Notes under the pieces: model-generated
The model's database searches: none
Told to the model about the DNA's origin: nothing
Seen by the model: only the letters and a program-made list of their open reading frames with translations
Shown here: positions 25,401-37,227 of the stretch, piece by piece
How positions within the stretch are numbered: the stretch's first letter is position 1
Layout of the letters: each line of letters begins with the position of its first letter
Program-made: the position numbers and the translations under genes
DNA from: Eutypa lata
Lineage: Eukaryota > Ascomycota > Sordariomycetes > Xylariales > Diatrypaceae
NCBI GenBank assembly: GCA_022661535.1
Contig: JAKULF010000004.1
Coordinates: 5,952,001-6,016,000 of the forward strand
DNA: 64,000 nucleotides
Direction of reading: 5' to 3'

Positions 25401-26208
25401 TACCGACCACACAACTACGTAGCTAAGAAACCCCAAACTCCCGTTCCTGCATGGATGGATATCATCATCGTTGTTGGGGTTAGTTAGCATAGTATGTATT
25501 GTATGTACTGTATTAGTTTATACCTGCCAAGCTCGCCGGACCAAATTCAAGGCTCCTTGGCAGCGTTTATCTTGCCAGCCCTGCCCTGCGTAAGTTAGGT
25601 ACGATAGGTATAGGTAGGTAGGTACATACTTGACATGCTTAGTTATCCCCATCAGGGGTAAAACAAAGTATATGGATATTCAATCTACCTAGGTATGTAC
25701 ATACTATCCCCATTAATGCTCCATGGCATGATATACTTTGTGGTTTTCACTGGCTCGTTAAGCGCCGAGTGGGCAAAATACAAAGCCAACAAGTAAAGTG
25801 CATACATACGTAGTTATAGCCAGCTGACCTTTCATTGGCCCGTTATAACTTTCTCAACGCAAAAGCAATATCGGCGAGCGAGGCTTGGAGGGGGGTCACC
25901 AAAACTATCGGCCTGCATCTGCATTTCATCTGCATTTCGCTTGGCTTACAGGTAGGTAGATACATAGTTATGTAGCTCAGTCTCTTTTTCCTTTTCTTCT
26001 TCTCTTACTCACGTTTTTTGAGGGGTGTATTATCTCACCTACATACATATCTCCATGCCGCACGTCTGCCAGGAACAACCCTTCCACTGTGAAACTAGCA
26101 GCCAGTTGAAAGACGCGCACTATCTAGGAGTTCTAACTAGCACGCTAGCCGTGATGTGGTGTGTGTGTGTGTGTGACCCGTGGCCCGCCGGCGGGGACAT
26201 GTGCGTTA
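22443..26208. other. Proximal part of the long upstream region of the MADS-box gene
   Basis: No gene is supported. Near 23150-23345 the plus strand is strongly purine/GT-rich (pyrimidine-rich in the direction of the MADS-box gene), with GT/GA microsatellites; this resembles a fungal core promoter or leader. The 194-codon frame at 22903-23487 (minus) runs through it but has low-complexity His/Thr/Ser/Pro composition and no domain. Further on are short microsatellites: cattacatta (about 24723), tgatgatgat (about 25204) and many GTAGGTAG/CTACCTAC words. Confidence 0.55.
26184..26195. promoter_or_regulatory. GC-rich perfect palindrome next to the Rlm1-type site
   Basis: The 12-mer cccgccggcggg is a perfect palindrome about 14 bp from the double CTA(W)4TAG site and just after a (GT)n tract. 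Palindromic GC-rich words can bind Zn2Cys6 or C2H2 regulators, but no factor is assigned. Confidence 0.3.
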
Positions 26209-26228
26209 CTAAAAATAGCTATTTTTAG
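26209..26228. promoter_or_regulatory. Double Rlm1/MEF2 binding site (20-bp perfect palindrome)
   Basis: CTAAAAATAG at 26209-26218 is followed immediately by CTATTTTTAG at 26219-26228. Each half matches the published Rlm1/MEF2 consensus CTA(A/T)4TAG exactly, and together they form a perfect 20-bp palindrome. It lies about 3.8 kb upstream of the start codon of the MADS-box gene that encodes this class of factor, with no gene between. Autoregulation of Rlm1-type genes is described in other fungi; applying it here is inference. Confidence 0.5.
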
Positions 26229-29200
26229 CAACTCACGCTAGTTAACTATTTTATCCCTGCTTCGGCTTGGCTTGGGGACGCAACATGCACCAGGCCCCGC
26301 CTTTTGACCAACCTTAGTGTACGTGTGCGTGTGAGTTGCATCAATTCCATATTCTTTTCCATCATCTCACTCCCGCATCTGGCCAATAGCTTCCTCGATT
26401 CGGTTTCTTCGAGAGACGGAAGAAAAAAAAAGAGCTCGGCGGGAAGATGGAAACAAAAATCTGACAACATCCCACGGCTCCGGAGGAGACTAGTCATCCC
26501 GATTTCCTGTTGTACCTACATAGCCGTAGAGATGGCCTCTCTTCGGCCCCATTCCAAGCCCTTGCATATGTAGGTAGGTAGGTAGGTATATAGGCATGTA
26601 GGTATCGTGCTTGCAGAGGCAGTATGTACATGCACTGTCGAGAAGCAAGAGGCTTGTTTAATAGGATCAGCTGAACTTGCCTTGCTGCTCTTTGATGCCC
26701 GTAGGTGTGTAACCGGTGCCCTCATCAACAACTACTTACCTAGGTAGTTAAGTCCTTGCTAATTCGCTACGTATGATGCTAAGGATTTCGAGATAGAAAT
26801 GCTGAAACCAGAAGATAGTCGTGGTTGGAAGTCCTAGGGCAAATCTCCAAACCTCCTGCGCCGCTAGGATATGCAGATCGGATCTCCCTGATCCATCTCT
26901 CTATCTCTATGTGTCGGGCATGGATGATAACTAGATACCTGGATAACTTAACTCCATAGCTTAGCACAATTGTGGTCAATTCTGTTGAGGCGCAGTCTGG
27001 CTCTATCGACGAAGACGGCGCGTAAGATCTGAAGATTTAGACATCTAACTATACTCATCCACCACTTATCTATCTAACTAGGTAACACCCCTTTCTTCTT
27101 TCAACGTGTCAGTTATGTGAGGGGGGCTAATTTGCCCATACAAATTCCACATAGCTACCTACGTACATACAATAAACGGCGGGGCGGGGCCCCCAAATTC
27201 CTGTCCTGCCTGCATGTCATGTCATGTCTAAACCACGGGAACGGGGCGAAATGTCTCCAAGCCCAGCCTAGCCTAGCCCAGCCCAGCAGCAGCCGGTCAG
27301 AGACATAAAAAACATCCATGATTACACAAGACATCCATCTAAGACATACATACCTACACAATTACATGCAGGCATGCATTACTACGTACGTACATATCTA
27401 CCTACATACATAGATACAATGCCATGCACATCGTCAGAGCACGTTCTTGTCAAACAAGCCACCTCCACTCCGCCTACGCCATCGGTCCCGAATAGCCAGA
27501 ATTGACATCGACATCGACATCGACCTCGACAAATCGCGAAAGAAAAACAGACAAGGGTAAGGAGAGGAAGGGTGAGGAGGAGAAGAAACCCATCAGCCAT
27601 GAAATGAAACTTAGCTAAGTAGACAGACATGGTATAATCTGACGTAAAAAGATGATTGAAAAGGTTTTTTTAAACCCCTTAACGCTCATTGCCTCCATGT
27701 ATGGATGTATCGTTCGTCCCATGGTAAAGAAGGTAGCTTTCGGTCAGTTCGTCTTATTGCAGATGCATGGTAGGTATGTAAGTAATGTAATATAATATAA
27801 TGCAATGCCATGTATTGATCTTTTTCTCCTCATGTTCCTCCCCCTCCTGCCCAGCAATGCAACCACATCGGCTCCGACTGACGGGCGCGATCTATACTAT
27901 TCGGGAGCGAGCCGTAGCCGCTGCGGGCGGCGTGCGGACGGGGCCGTTTCTCCCTTTTTTCTTTTCCTCTTCTAAATAAGCTAACTATTTAATTAGGGGT
28001 AGGGGAAAGGGGAGGTCTATCTGGACAAATAGGAGAAGAAACATTACCACCTACATAATGAACTTCATATGTGGAGTATGTAGGTAATGTATCTTAGGTA
28101 CTTGAAGGTGAATTCGACGACCGGACGCATGTTTTGATAGAGCCTTATTCGTTCGTACCAAGTAGATATGCATGTCATACATTAAAAAAACATTTGGGGA
28201 GTTGGAGGTCAATCCATCTAGCCTACCTCCCTGCCAGCCTGCCTACATGCCTACCCCACGCGAGTAGGGTCACACCAGGATATCTATCTGCATACCTACT
28301 TACACATTTACATAGAATAGAACTACCTACCTAGCCTAGGTAACTTATACCATCCATGCCTACCTATCGAATTCAACCGCAAGCGCGCCCGCACGCGACA
28401 CCCATGTCATGTCGCCTTGCTTCGCTTCGCCTCGCCTCGCCTCGCCTGTCTTTCCAATAGGAAGTTTTGCGGGAAAGCACTAAGTATAGAAGATGATGGC
28501 ATTCTAAGAAAAGGGTGGGTGAACCACATTGCGTGCATGCATGAGCTCTGTATAATTCACGGTTCCAAATCGGGACTTTTATTTTATTTTAATATCATAT
28601 CCACAGTTATTTCCTTGTGCCTACCTACGGCATCTCACTCACAGCTATGGGATGCTATGGAGAAACGGACAATACATCCATCCACCCATCCATCTCTTGC
28701 CTGTCTGTTTATCTGCCAGCCTGCTTAAGCGCTGGAGGGGGCACCCGACAGTCTGGAAACGAGAGCTGAGATGTGTGTATGTATTGCAGTGTCCTTATTC
28801 CTACCCGTGTAACACCGCAGGACTGCGTCCGTCCACCTGGCAAATCAGATCGCGCTGGTTCTCCCGCAACTCTATCTTGCTAATCCTTCCCTATCGGGCC
28901 TTCCCGGAATCCAGCATTTAGCTTCGTTCTCATTCGTAGACATCTCCACAGCCATCTCAAGGCTCAAGGTCGCCGTCCGCACCTACTTATTCTCCTCCGG
29001 TTGGGTCTCGGGCATGCGATGGGGTTTTTGCTTTTACGGAGAATAGGACTTGATAGGGTACGATTCCGAAATCGTGGGTATGGAATCTCGATTTACTCTC
29101 ATGAGCCTTTGGCGTAATATGACGATCTGCTTTGGACTTCACCTGATTTCTATGGAGCTGGACTAAGGCACACATAGATTGATGAAGCTTTAGGTCATGG

Positions 29201-29350
29201 ATAATGAATATCCAGATACTTATACACATGATTAAGAATTTTGTACAAAGTGGGAAGCTAGAGAGGCATGGGCACTCGAATTCCGATAACTATTTCCCCT
29301 GAGGAATCGCTAGCTGCAATTGTATGGGTAAGTCAATATAGCAATATTTC
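26229..29350. other. Distal upstream region between the MADS-box gene and TAF1
   Basis: No gene is supported. Open frames are short (up to about 100 codons), overlap on both strands and show no family resemblance. The region is rich in simple repeats: GTAGGTAG (about 26572-26590), catgtcatgtc (about 27214), cgacatcgacatcgac (about 27508), cctcgcctcgcctcgc (about 28430) and CTACCTAC words. The right end contains the 3' flank of TAF1. Confidence 0.5.
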
Positions 29351-32300
29351 TCAGTCACCAGCTGCCTGGCTGGCAGATGGTGTGCTGAAAGAGCCAAAAC
29401 CCCCATGATCAGCCACATTGTTGTTCGTCGCTATCGTGCCGTTGAGAAGTGGGCATTTGCTAAGGTTGCAAAGTTAGCACATTGCATTTCTTTCCGGAGA
29501 GAGTGAATGAATGTATGGTGAAGAAAAGGAAAACAAGACGGAAGGGAGCAATGGACAGCTAGGACTCGAAGTCTCATGTCCAAGGCCATCGAGCATCTCG
29601 AGTAAGCAAGAATGCAGACCGAAAGCAGCTCAATCCACATATTTTCCCTCTAGATTATAGATCAAATTGAGCCTCAGATGGCGGGGGACATGTATGGGGA
29701 ACGAGGGCGTTTTTGAGAGAACAACGGTGCCAGTACCTCTTATTGGTTTTTATGTGTCCCACTTGTCCACAATTGGCGCATTTCCGGGTCGTGCCTGCTG
29801 ACGCCTTATCGCCAGAAGACGGATCCGGTGATGCGTCGGCATTGGCGTTGGAGTGTGTGCTCTTCTTCTTGCCCTTGCCTTGTTTTTCGCGGATTTGGCG
29901 GCGATCCTGGTTCTTTAGCAGACGCGTGAGCTCTCTGTCGACACTGATCACGAATATGTTAGCCCCCAATACCCAAGCCTTTCCTGTTATACTATACTAT
30001 ACTCACAGCTTTTGCTTTTCCCGATTCTCGTCGGCATCGGCCGTCGGCTGTAAGCTGTAGACACTGGAGCAAATTATTAGTATGTGACTATGTCACATAT
30101 TGTTGGTTGCGTCTTAGGAGATATATAACTTACTCTCTGTTCTTCTCTTCGAGCTCTTTCCTCTGTCTCATGTAGCTCCTGATGACGACAGGGTCATCTA
30201 GAATGACGGTCTCTATGAAAGTTTCGCCAGCATCATTCTTCTTTTTACGTAGGATTTTCAGCTTCCTCTTGCCTGCTCTACTAGTGCTGCTCAGGCGACT
30301 CAACTGACTGCGACCATCATCAAGATGAGCAATCGAGGGAGCAAAGGACTGCCTAGGATTGAAGCGGTCATCTTCATTAGCCGTATCCAGCACGTCCGCG
30401 TCATCGTGAGTAGTATTGTCGTTTAGCGAGGTCTTCTGCCGTTCCCAAATTTGGCGGATGGCTGTGTTGTACATGTCCTGTTGCTTCTTGACATTATAAG
30501 AGTGACCACCGTTTGCTTTACGCTCACGTTCAATGGCATCAGCGGATGTAGCAAGCGGCCCCTGGACCGCGTTAATATAACCACCTTTCATGGAGGTCTT
30601 GATAAAGCTGAAACCAAGACCATGGCCCGTTGGATCGCCTTCCCCATGTAGAGCAACCATGGCCTTGCCAGCACTTGCGTCGATAAAGTTTTTAGTAATT
30701 TCCCAAGGCGCCATTCTAGCGACGAGTGGTTCCTCTATGACATCTTCGTCTTCCTCTCCCCCAGCGGCGGCAGCGGCGGCGGCAGCGCCATCCTTAGCAT
30801 TCTTCGGATCGTAGCCAGCATGCATCAGCAGCTGTTGCCCGACTTGCATAGCCTCGATTAGGCAGACATCTTCTGGCTTGATCATGGACCGTATGGCGTT
30901 CTCATCCATCAAGATCTGGCCTTCGGGTAACACCCAGGTCTTTTTCTCACGGTCGTAGGATAGGAACTCCTTCATCTTTTGCCGGTTTTGAGGATCATGA
31001 TGATCAAAAACGTGAGGGGTTATTTCCGCAAGACTAACATCCTGTGTATTCTTCTTTCTCATCATCCTGTAGGAGATCATCTTCAGCCTATTCTTTGATG
31101 TATTCGTGACCTTTCTCGCATGTGGTCCGGGGACTTCCATAGAGGGAAATGTCTGCCCTACAGCATAGACATGGTCGATATTTCTAAGGTAGAACTTGGG
31201 TCCTTCTGTCAAGTTGGTGGTATAACCAAGGAGAAAGTCCGTAGAGCGAGGTGCATGCTTGAAGATAGGGGCCCGGTACATCTCATTGTGGAGAGTGGGG
31301 ACGGTCTCGCCCGGGTCCACGGTACCAAATATGGAGAATGGGGATCTGTCTTCAGGTAGCAACACATGGCTTTCACCAATATCGGCCTTGTCAAGCTTCT
31401 CATCCTCGTATTGATCTTTGCGTCTGTAGTAGTTGATGACTCGACTGCCCATGCCAAAATTTGACATCATAGTGGGGTATTGTTCACTGTATTCAAAAAG
31501 CACAACAGTCGAATTGTCATTGAGAGACAAATCTTTCGACGTCTTGAAGACCTCAATAACATTCTTTCCCTTCCAATCCTTCTTCCTAACTCTTGAGGGC
31601 TTCCGGACACCAACCGCATGTCTGACGAGCTTCTCGACGTCGAACTTCCTGCGGTGATGTTCCCAGAAGTGCGACGATAGCCTCGTACGGTAGAAGGGGA
31701 AAGTAAGTTTGAGAGCAGGCAAACTGTGTTCAACTGCTCTGTTGGACAGAACAGCTCGCACCTTGTTCTTGTGGTTAGTCTTCAGTTGGTCATAAGCGTC
31801 ATCGTTAGATATGTTGAAGTGGTGCCTAATGTCTCTCCTCAGCTGACCGTTGGCCATCCGCTTGGTCTTTTCTTCTAGCTTAGGGCGCTTTGTTGGGCGT
31901 TCAGATTGCGTGTCGTCGATTAACAGGTAAGGATCGTTAAGATCGAGCCTCACGCGTTTACCGAACCGGTGGGTCGATACGGCAAAGTCGTCAAATCCCC
32001 GTGCATTATACGAAGAGATATCCGGAAGACCTGGCTCGTATTTCGGAGCCTTCTTCTGAGGTCGCGACTGTAAAAACTCTCTGTCCCAGTCATCCATCTC
32101 TTCGTCGTCAGCAACTGCAACTGGTGCCGCTTGTTCAGATGGGTTCAAAAAGGAATCCCAGTCATCACAGACGGTTGCTATCTCGTCTAATGTGAAGCCC
32201 CCGACAATTTCATCGTCGGTATCGGAATCCTCAGAACGGCCATCATCAATTTCGACAGCCAATGCACCGATCGTCTTAGCCCAGTCATCTGATTGCTGTT

Positions 32301-33267
32301 GGGACCTTTGATGCGTGGCTGTGAGGGCACTCTCTGGTATCCTAAACAACTTAGAGGTATCTGCGTCAAGTTCTAACTCTAGCTTCGTCGGCACGAACTC
32401 GGGTGGGTCTCGATCTTTATTCAGAGGCTCCTTGTACATGTATTCGGCAGGCCACTGGGGAAATAGCTGGTTGTGAAAGAGGGTTTTGTGCTTCTCGAAA
32501 CTGGGGAATTTGTGCTGAAGAAGTTCCGCCTCTGTCTGCGGAGGGGGAAGAATCGAGGGATCCTCAGTGTTGGTCTGCATCACCCAGTCTCCGATATCAT
32601 TGTCGCCTTCCTCTGTCTGGGGGAAGTTTAATCGCATCCTCTCCGAAAAACTCATGTTGTTCCACTCCTCGTCGGTGATATTCCGTTCGTCCACAGGCTT
32701 TTCGGGCTCGATAGTCTCGATGGTGTCAACAGCCTCGGAGGCCTCAGCGGCCTCGACAGGCGCAGAAGTATGTTCGGGGTTGACATGATCAATATGCGCG
32801 GGAGGAGAGGAAGCTAGGTGACCATCATCGAGGTCATCTTCACCGAACAAGGCATTGATATCATCATTCTCGTGGCTAGTTCCTTCATCTTCTGTAAGAC
32901 CAGGCACTTGAGAGATGCCAGGAGCAGCAGCATTGCTAGAGCCGTCATCGGAAGGAAGGTCATCGTCACTGATGTCCTCGAAGTCGATAGCATCTATATC
33001 TTTATCGGCCTGGTCGATTTCCTTCTCTCCGAAGGTATCGAGACCCTCTGGCATGGTCATCTTCTCCCCGGAGAATATGAGATTGATATTTTCGTCATCC
33101 TGTTCAGCCTGGACGTTCCAGTCAATGTTCTTAAATTCTTTGCCCTCATTTCTTTCGGGTTGATCGCCTTCTGTCTCCTGGGTTCGGCTACTTGTATTGT
33201 TGACTACGTGATCTAAGGTTCCATCCAAGCCATTAGCAGGCGGTAATTCATCAGCGAGACCTTCCAT
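29351..33267 (-). CDS. TAF1: TFIID subunit TAF1 (TAFII250-like, fungal form)
   Basis: This encodes the largest TFIID scaffold subunit, which contacts TBP and TAF7 at nuclear promoters. Model: complement of 30134-33267, 30007-30063, 29737-29943 and 29351-29459 (1168 aa). An acidic N-terminus with FKNIDWNVQAEQDDENIN and LIFSGEKM suits the TBP-inhibitory/early region. The central block, including VLFEYSEQYPTMMSNFGMGS and SPFSIFGTVDPGE, is the DUF3591 core. The C-terminus is basic and ends in a zinc knuckle (CANCGQVGHIKTNK...C) split by the last intron. No bromodomain follows, as in yeast, where Bdf1 supplies it. The open frame extends to a TTG at 33330, but the ATG at 33267 has A at -3 and is the better start. 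A poly-Ala run lies near the middle of the C-terminal half. Confidence 0.92.
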
Positions 33268-34740
33268 AGTGATGGTGTTAGGCAACCGCGGTGCCACCTC
33301 GCCCGTATCGCGTTCCCTCACGCTCCGCAAGCTATAAAGTTTCTAGAAATGTATCTCATGGCAGTTCGAAGCGATCGTTGAATGAAATAGCAGATGCGTC
33401 GAATGTCTTTATTATAAAATATCTATTGTCGCCATCCGCAGGAGGAGTGAAAGCGATGCGACGTCGGGGAGATCTTTTCGTTGTTGTCCTGATGGTTAAT
33501 TAGAAATGGTTAGTTGGAAGGCAGAAGTGATCCGTCGCGATTAGATAAATGCCAAGAATGGAGTAGGTACGTAGGTAGCAGGCACTACCAGGCGTCGCTC
33601 GGAAGCACTTCAAGTGTGCTAACGTCAATAAGTGGGTCTAGGCGTCCGTTCCAGCGGCACGTTTCTCCCCTGTAAATGTGGCGTCTCAGGCTAAGCTGAT
33701 TCACGGGTAGGTACCTACGTAGCTAGAATAAGATAGCGAATGAAAGAAGTATGCAGTTCAAAATGGTGTGGAAACTATGCACTAAAAAACATGAGAGGAT
33801 CTAGATGATTATCTGCAATGTATGCTTTTCCCAATGCAAAAGTTTTCTTGGAAGTAGTTAAGTGTAAGTAGAAAATGAAAGGTGAACATTAAGAACATTG
33901 GTTAAGTACCTACAATGCGCTATGATTCATAGGTACTTGCATGTATGTACTGAATGCACGCGTTGAGATTGTGGCTAGTTAAGTGGGGGCAACTTAACAT
34001 GTAAGCTAAGTGTGGCTTGACGGACAATATTAACTTTATTAACATTGTGAAGTTTGTATTCCTAATACGTAGTTACCTACCTACATAGGTACCTATGTAT
34101 GTACCTACCTACATGTATGTACTTAGGCATCTATCTCCATGCAGCCTGTTTATAACGTTTAACGTTAAAGTGAATCTACAGAAAAGTGTGACCTACCTTG
34201 GAATTCAGTTGCTGGTAGGATACGTATGTAGGTAACCATTGCAGGCCTGTAGGCAGCTTTAGAGTCAATGTCTGCCAATGACTTCATATCTATCAAGGGG
34301 AGTAGGTTAGCTGACTCCTCTTTACCTACCTAGCTAAGGTAAATAAACTAAGGTGATAGGCAAACGGATGAGAAATCGCTCTTCACATCGTGACAAATAG
34401 CATCATTTGCATATTACCAGATTATCATTGGCTATACTTCGTAAACTAAAGGCTTGAAGTAAGTCCGGACTTCGGAGGCCGCTGGATACACTACCTACTA
34501 CTATGCACATATAGTGCCCCATCAGAGCCCCGATCGGCTATACATAACGGCGAATACGCATGAGCCCGAGGGCGCTCCTTAGACTAGTAATGTAGCCTGA
34601 GATATATAGCCCCCTATCTGTCCTGCATTGAAGATAGGCAAATGAGGCACTTTGTACAATTTATCTAGGTAATTGGACCAACATCAAGAGAGTTTATCTA
34701 TCACAAAGACTTTTTTATTGATCACAGGGATATACAAAGC
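33268..34740. other. Divergent intergenic region between TAF1 and the D-serine dehydratase-like gene
   Basis: This is the shared upstream region of a minus-strand and a plus-strand gene. It contains CTACCTACATAGGTACCTATG-like palindromic words near 34075-34120 and other GTAGGTA repeats. No open frame of note and no RNA gene was found. Confidence 0.5.
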
Positions 34741-36806
34741 ATGGCAGAGACACAGGCACTAAAGGACTTGCTGCAGGCCCGATTTGTAGGCAAGAGCCTG
34801 CATGATGTCGGCACGCCAGCCGTTGTCCTAGACCTGGCCAAGATCGAGGCGAATTGCAACCTTATGCTCGAGGCTGTCGAGAAGCTGGGTCTCGGCTGGC
34901 GAGCACATATCAAAACACACAAGGTCGGCCTAGCCTCTTTAGTATCAACGTCGTCATCATGAAGATATATATTAAAAAAAGAAGAAGACAAGATCCCCTA
35001 AACAGGGCAAGATATATGTGGCTGAACAACGGGCTGACTAAATAACAACAACAACTCTAGACGACCGAGCTCACGAGGCTACAAGTAGGAAATAAGGGCA
35101 CATCCCCGGTAAACATAATCGTGTCAACCGTGCTCGAGGCCGAGAACATCGTGCCTCTACTGAAGGAGTACCGGGATGCGGGCCGCAAGGTCAACGTACG
35201 TTATCCTCCAGGTGTTCGAGGAATAGAACCGCAGTATGTGCCATAAAGATCACTGCTACATATTTACGCGCAAACCAGGTTCTCTACGCCTTCCCCCTCC
35301 TAGGCTCCTATGTCGACAGGCTATCGCGCATCGCCTCGCAGCTCGGACCGGGCAGTCTCGCCATCCTCGTCGACCACGCAGACCAGCTGCAGCACATCCC
35401 TGTGCTGGCCGCCAAGTCGGGCGACGGCAACAGCAACCGACCACAGGTCTTCCTCAAGGTCGACATGGGCTATCACCGCGCAGGCATACCCCCCGGCACG
35501 CCCGAGTGCACGCACCTGATCAACGAGCTCCTGCGCGCCGAGGCCGCTGGGTCCTGCGACTTTCTGGGGCTGGTAAGCAACCTTTGAGGAGGAAGAGGGT
35601 TATTCACTACTCTCCTTCTCTCCCAGCCCGTTGGCAAATTATTTTGTTAGGAGAAAACGTACATCTAACTCTGAACCCTGCAGTACTGCCACGCGGGGCA
35701 CTCGTACTCAACGCGCCGCGAGTGGGAGGCGCTGGGGCTGCTGGGACAGGAGATCGCGGTGCTGCAGGGGGTTGCGCAGACCGTGAAGGAGGCACGGCGC
35801 TCCCTTCCTTCGTCTTCTTCAGTGGCGGAGCGACCCCTCGTGCTCTCCGTAGGCGCGACGCCCACCACGACATCGATCCAGCATCCGGGTTTCTTTTCCG
35901 ATGAAGAAAATGATGATGGCGATGAGGCTGCTGCTGCTACTCCCGGCGTTCCAGGGACGCTCAAAGCCGTGATGCGTGACCTGAAAGCTGATGGTTTCAC
36001 GCTCGAGATGCATGCAGGCGGTAAGCATTTTAATTTTCCTGGTCTATTTTCGTTCCCTCCGCAGAACACTTCTACCTACTTAGTTAGCCCTTGCAGTTAG
36101 TCAAGTAGTTGCGCAAAGAGTTTACCGGGAGGTTACATGCTTAAAAGAAACGAAATATCCAGAGGAGCCACCCCCCCCCCCCCCCATTCCCCGCCCTCAT
36201 CCCCCTCAAAAAAAAGAACTCACTAACTCCAAACCCCACCACCACCACCACACAACAGTATACCCCGTCCTCGACCTCCAACAACTAGCGACGCACTCGC
36301 GCGACGCAGCGCGCCACCTAACCGCGGACGCGATCGCGATCAGCGTGCTGGCCGAAGTAGCCTCGGTGTACCCGGACCGCGGGCCGGGATCGCAGGCGGG
36401 GGAGGGGCTGATCAACGTAGGGACGCTGGGGCTGGGGCGGGAGCCGTGCCAGGACGGGAGCGAGTACAGCGGGTGGGGCATCGTGACGCCGTGGAACGGG
36501 TCGGGGAGCGCGGCGCCGGGGCCGGGTTTTCCTTCTTCTTGGGAGAAGAAGGATGAGGGAGGTAGTAGTGGTGGAAGTTGGCAGGTTGGCAAGATTAGCC
36601 AGGAGCATGGGATTCTAAGGTGGGTGGGGGGGGGAGGGGACGCTGGGAAGGTGAAGCCGTTGAGCGTGGGTCAACGCGTGCGGATATGGCCGAATCATGC
36701 TTGCGTTACTGGGACGGGCTATGCGTGGTATCTGGTTGTGGATAGTAGGAAGCAAGGACGCGAGGACGAGGTTGTCGATGTATGGCCTCGGTGGTGTGGA
36801 TGGTAG
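34741..36806 (+). CDS. D-serine dehydratase-like PLP enzyme (alanine racemase-fold)
   Basis: The family (eukaryotic Dsd1, D-threonine aldolase-like) deaminates D-serine or related D-hydroxyamino acids with PLP and a zinc ion. Model: 34741-34923, 35061-35195, 35279-35572, 35684-36020 and 36259-36806 (498 aa), all joins in frame. The N-terminus has GTPAVVLDLAKIEANC and RAHIKTHK, where K58 is the expected PLP lysine. The barrel continues with FLKVDMGYHRAGI and YCHAGHSYS. The C-terminal domain has ISQEHG and the metal-binding-like PNHAC near the end. Intron 1 has a weak donor (GTCGGC). A Ser/Asp/Glu/Ala-rich insert lies in exon 4 and a Gly/Ser/Lys insert in exon 5. Intron 4 holds a 15-base poly-C run. 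The exact substrate is not determinable. Confidence 0.85.
36171..36185 (+). repeat. 15-base poly-C tract in intron 4 of the D-serine dehydratase-like gene
   Basis: A run of 15 cytosines lies inside the predicted 238-nt intron, with a CAC trinucleotide run (about 36238-36252) just before its acceptor. Such a homopolymer is a likely site of length polymorphism or sequencing error. Confidence 0.8.
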
Positions 36807-37227
36807 GAATGATGTCTTCAGGTATACCTCATGGCGTACATAGTTAAGCAAAAGCATAGAAAAACATGCTTACTTATGCATCCGTTTACGGAGTACTGAA
36901 TTTGATCTCTAGTGAGGATTACGTATCATAAGATTGAAAGAGTAGCAATGTCTCAAGACACATAAGACTGCCTAGCCAACTTGATTCCGACTGCAACTAA
37001 AGCATTAAAAATCTCGCGAGTTCCTTTACTTAGGGTCCTTTTGTTTTCACTCGAAGGCATACGCCGTCGGCCATCTAACCTTACATATAGACTCCAGACG
37101 CCCATTAACTACCAACCAAACACACAAGACATATATCGGATCAGGAACCTTCAACCGATTGATTAACCGCTCAAAGAGACTCTCTCTTTCGATACGGCAA
37201 GAACAAACGAGCTCAGATAAACGTGAA
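36807..37227. other. Convergent 3' intergenic region
   Basis: This lies between the converging ends of the D-serine dehydratase-like gene and Arp4. No gene is seen; it should contain both 3' UTRs. Confidence 0.6.

Noticed and set aside
33268..33330. Longer TAF1 start at a TTG, adding 21 residues
   Set aside because: There is no ATG in that extension; the ATG at 33267 has A at -3 and gives an ordinary N-terminus.
34741..34991. Opposite-strand frames around the first D-serine dehydratase exon
   Set aside because: They are antisense shadows; the plus-strand exon carries the conserved GTPAVVLDLAKIEAN and RAHIKTHK blocks.
35236..35904. 222-codon frame on the plus strand
   Set aside because: It is an Arg/Pro-rich shadow of exons 3 and 4 of the D-serine dehydratase-like gene in another frame and crosses its introns.
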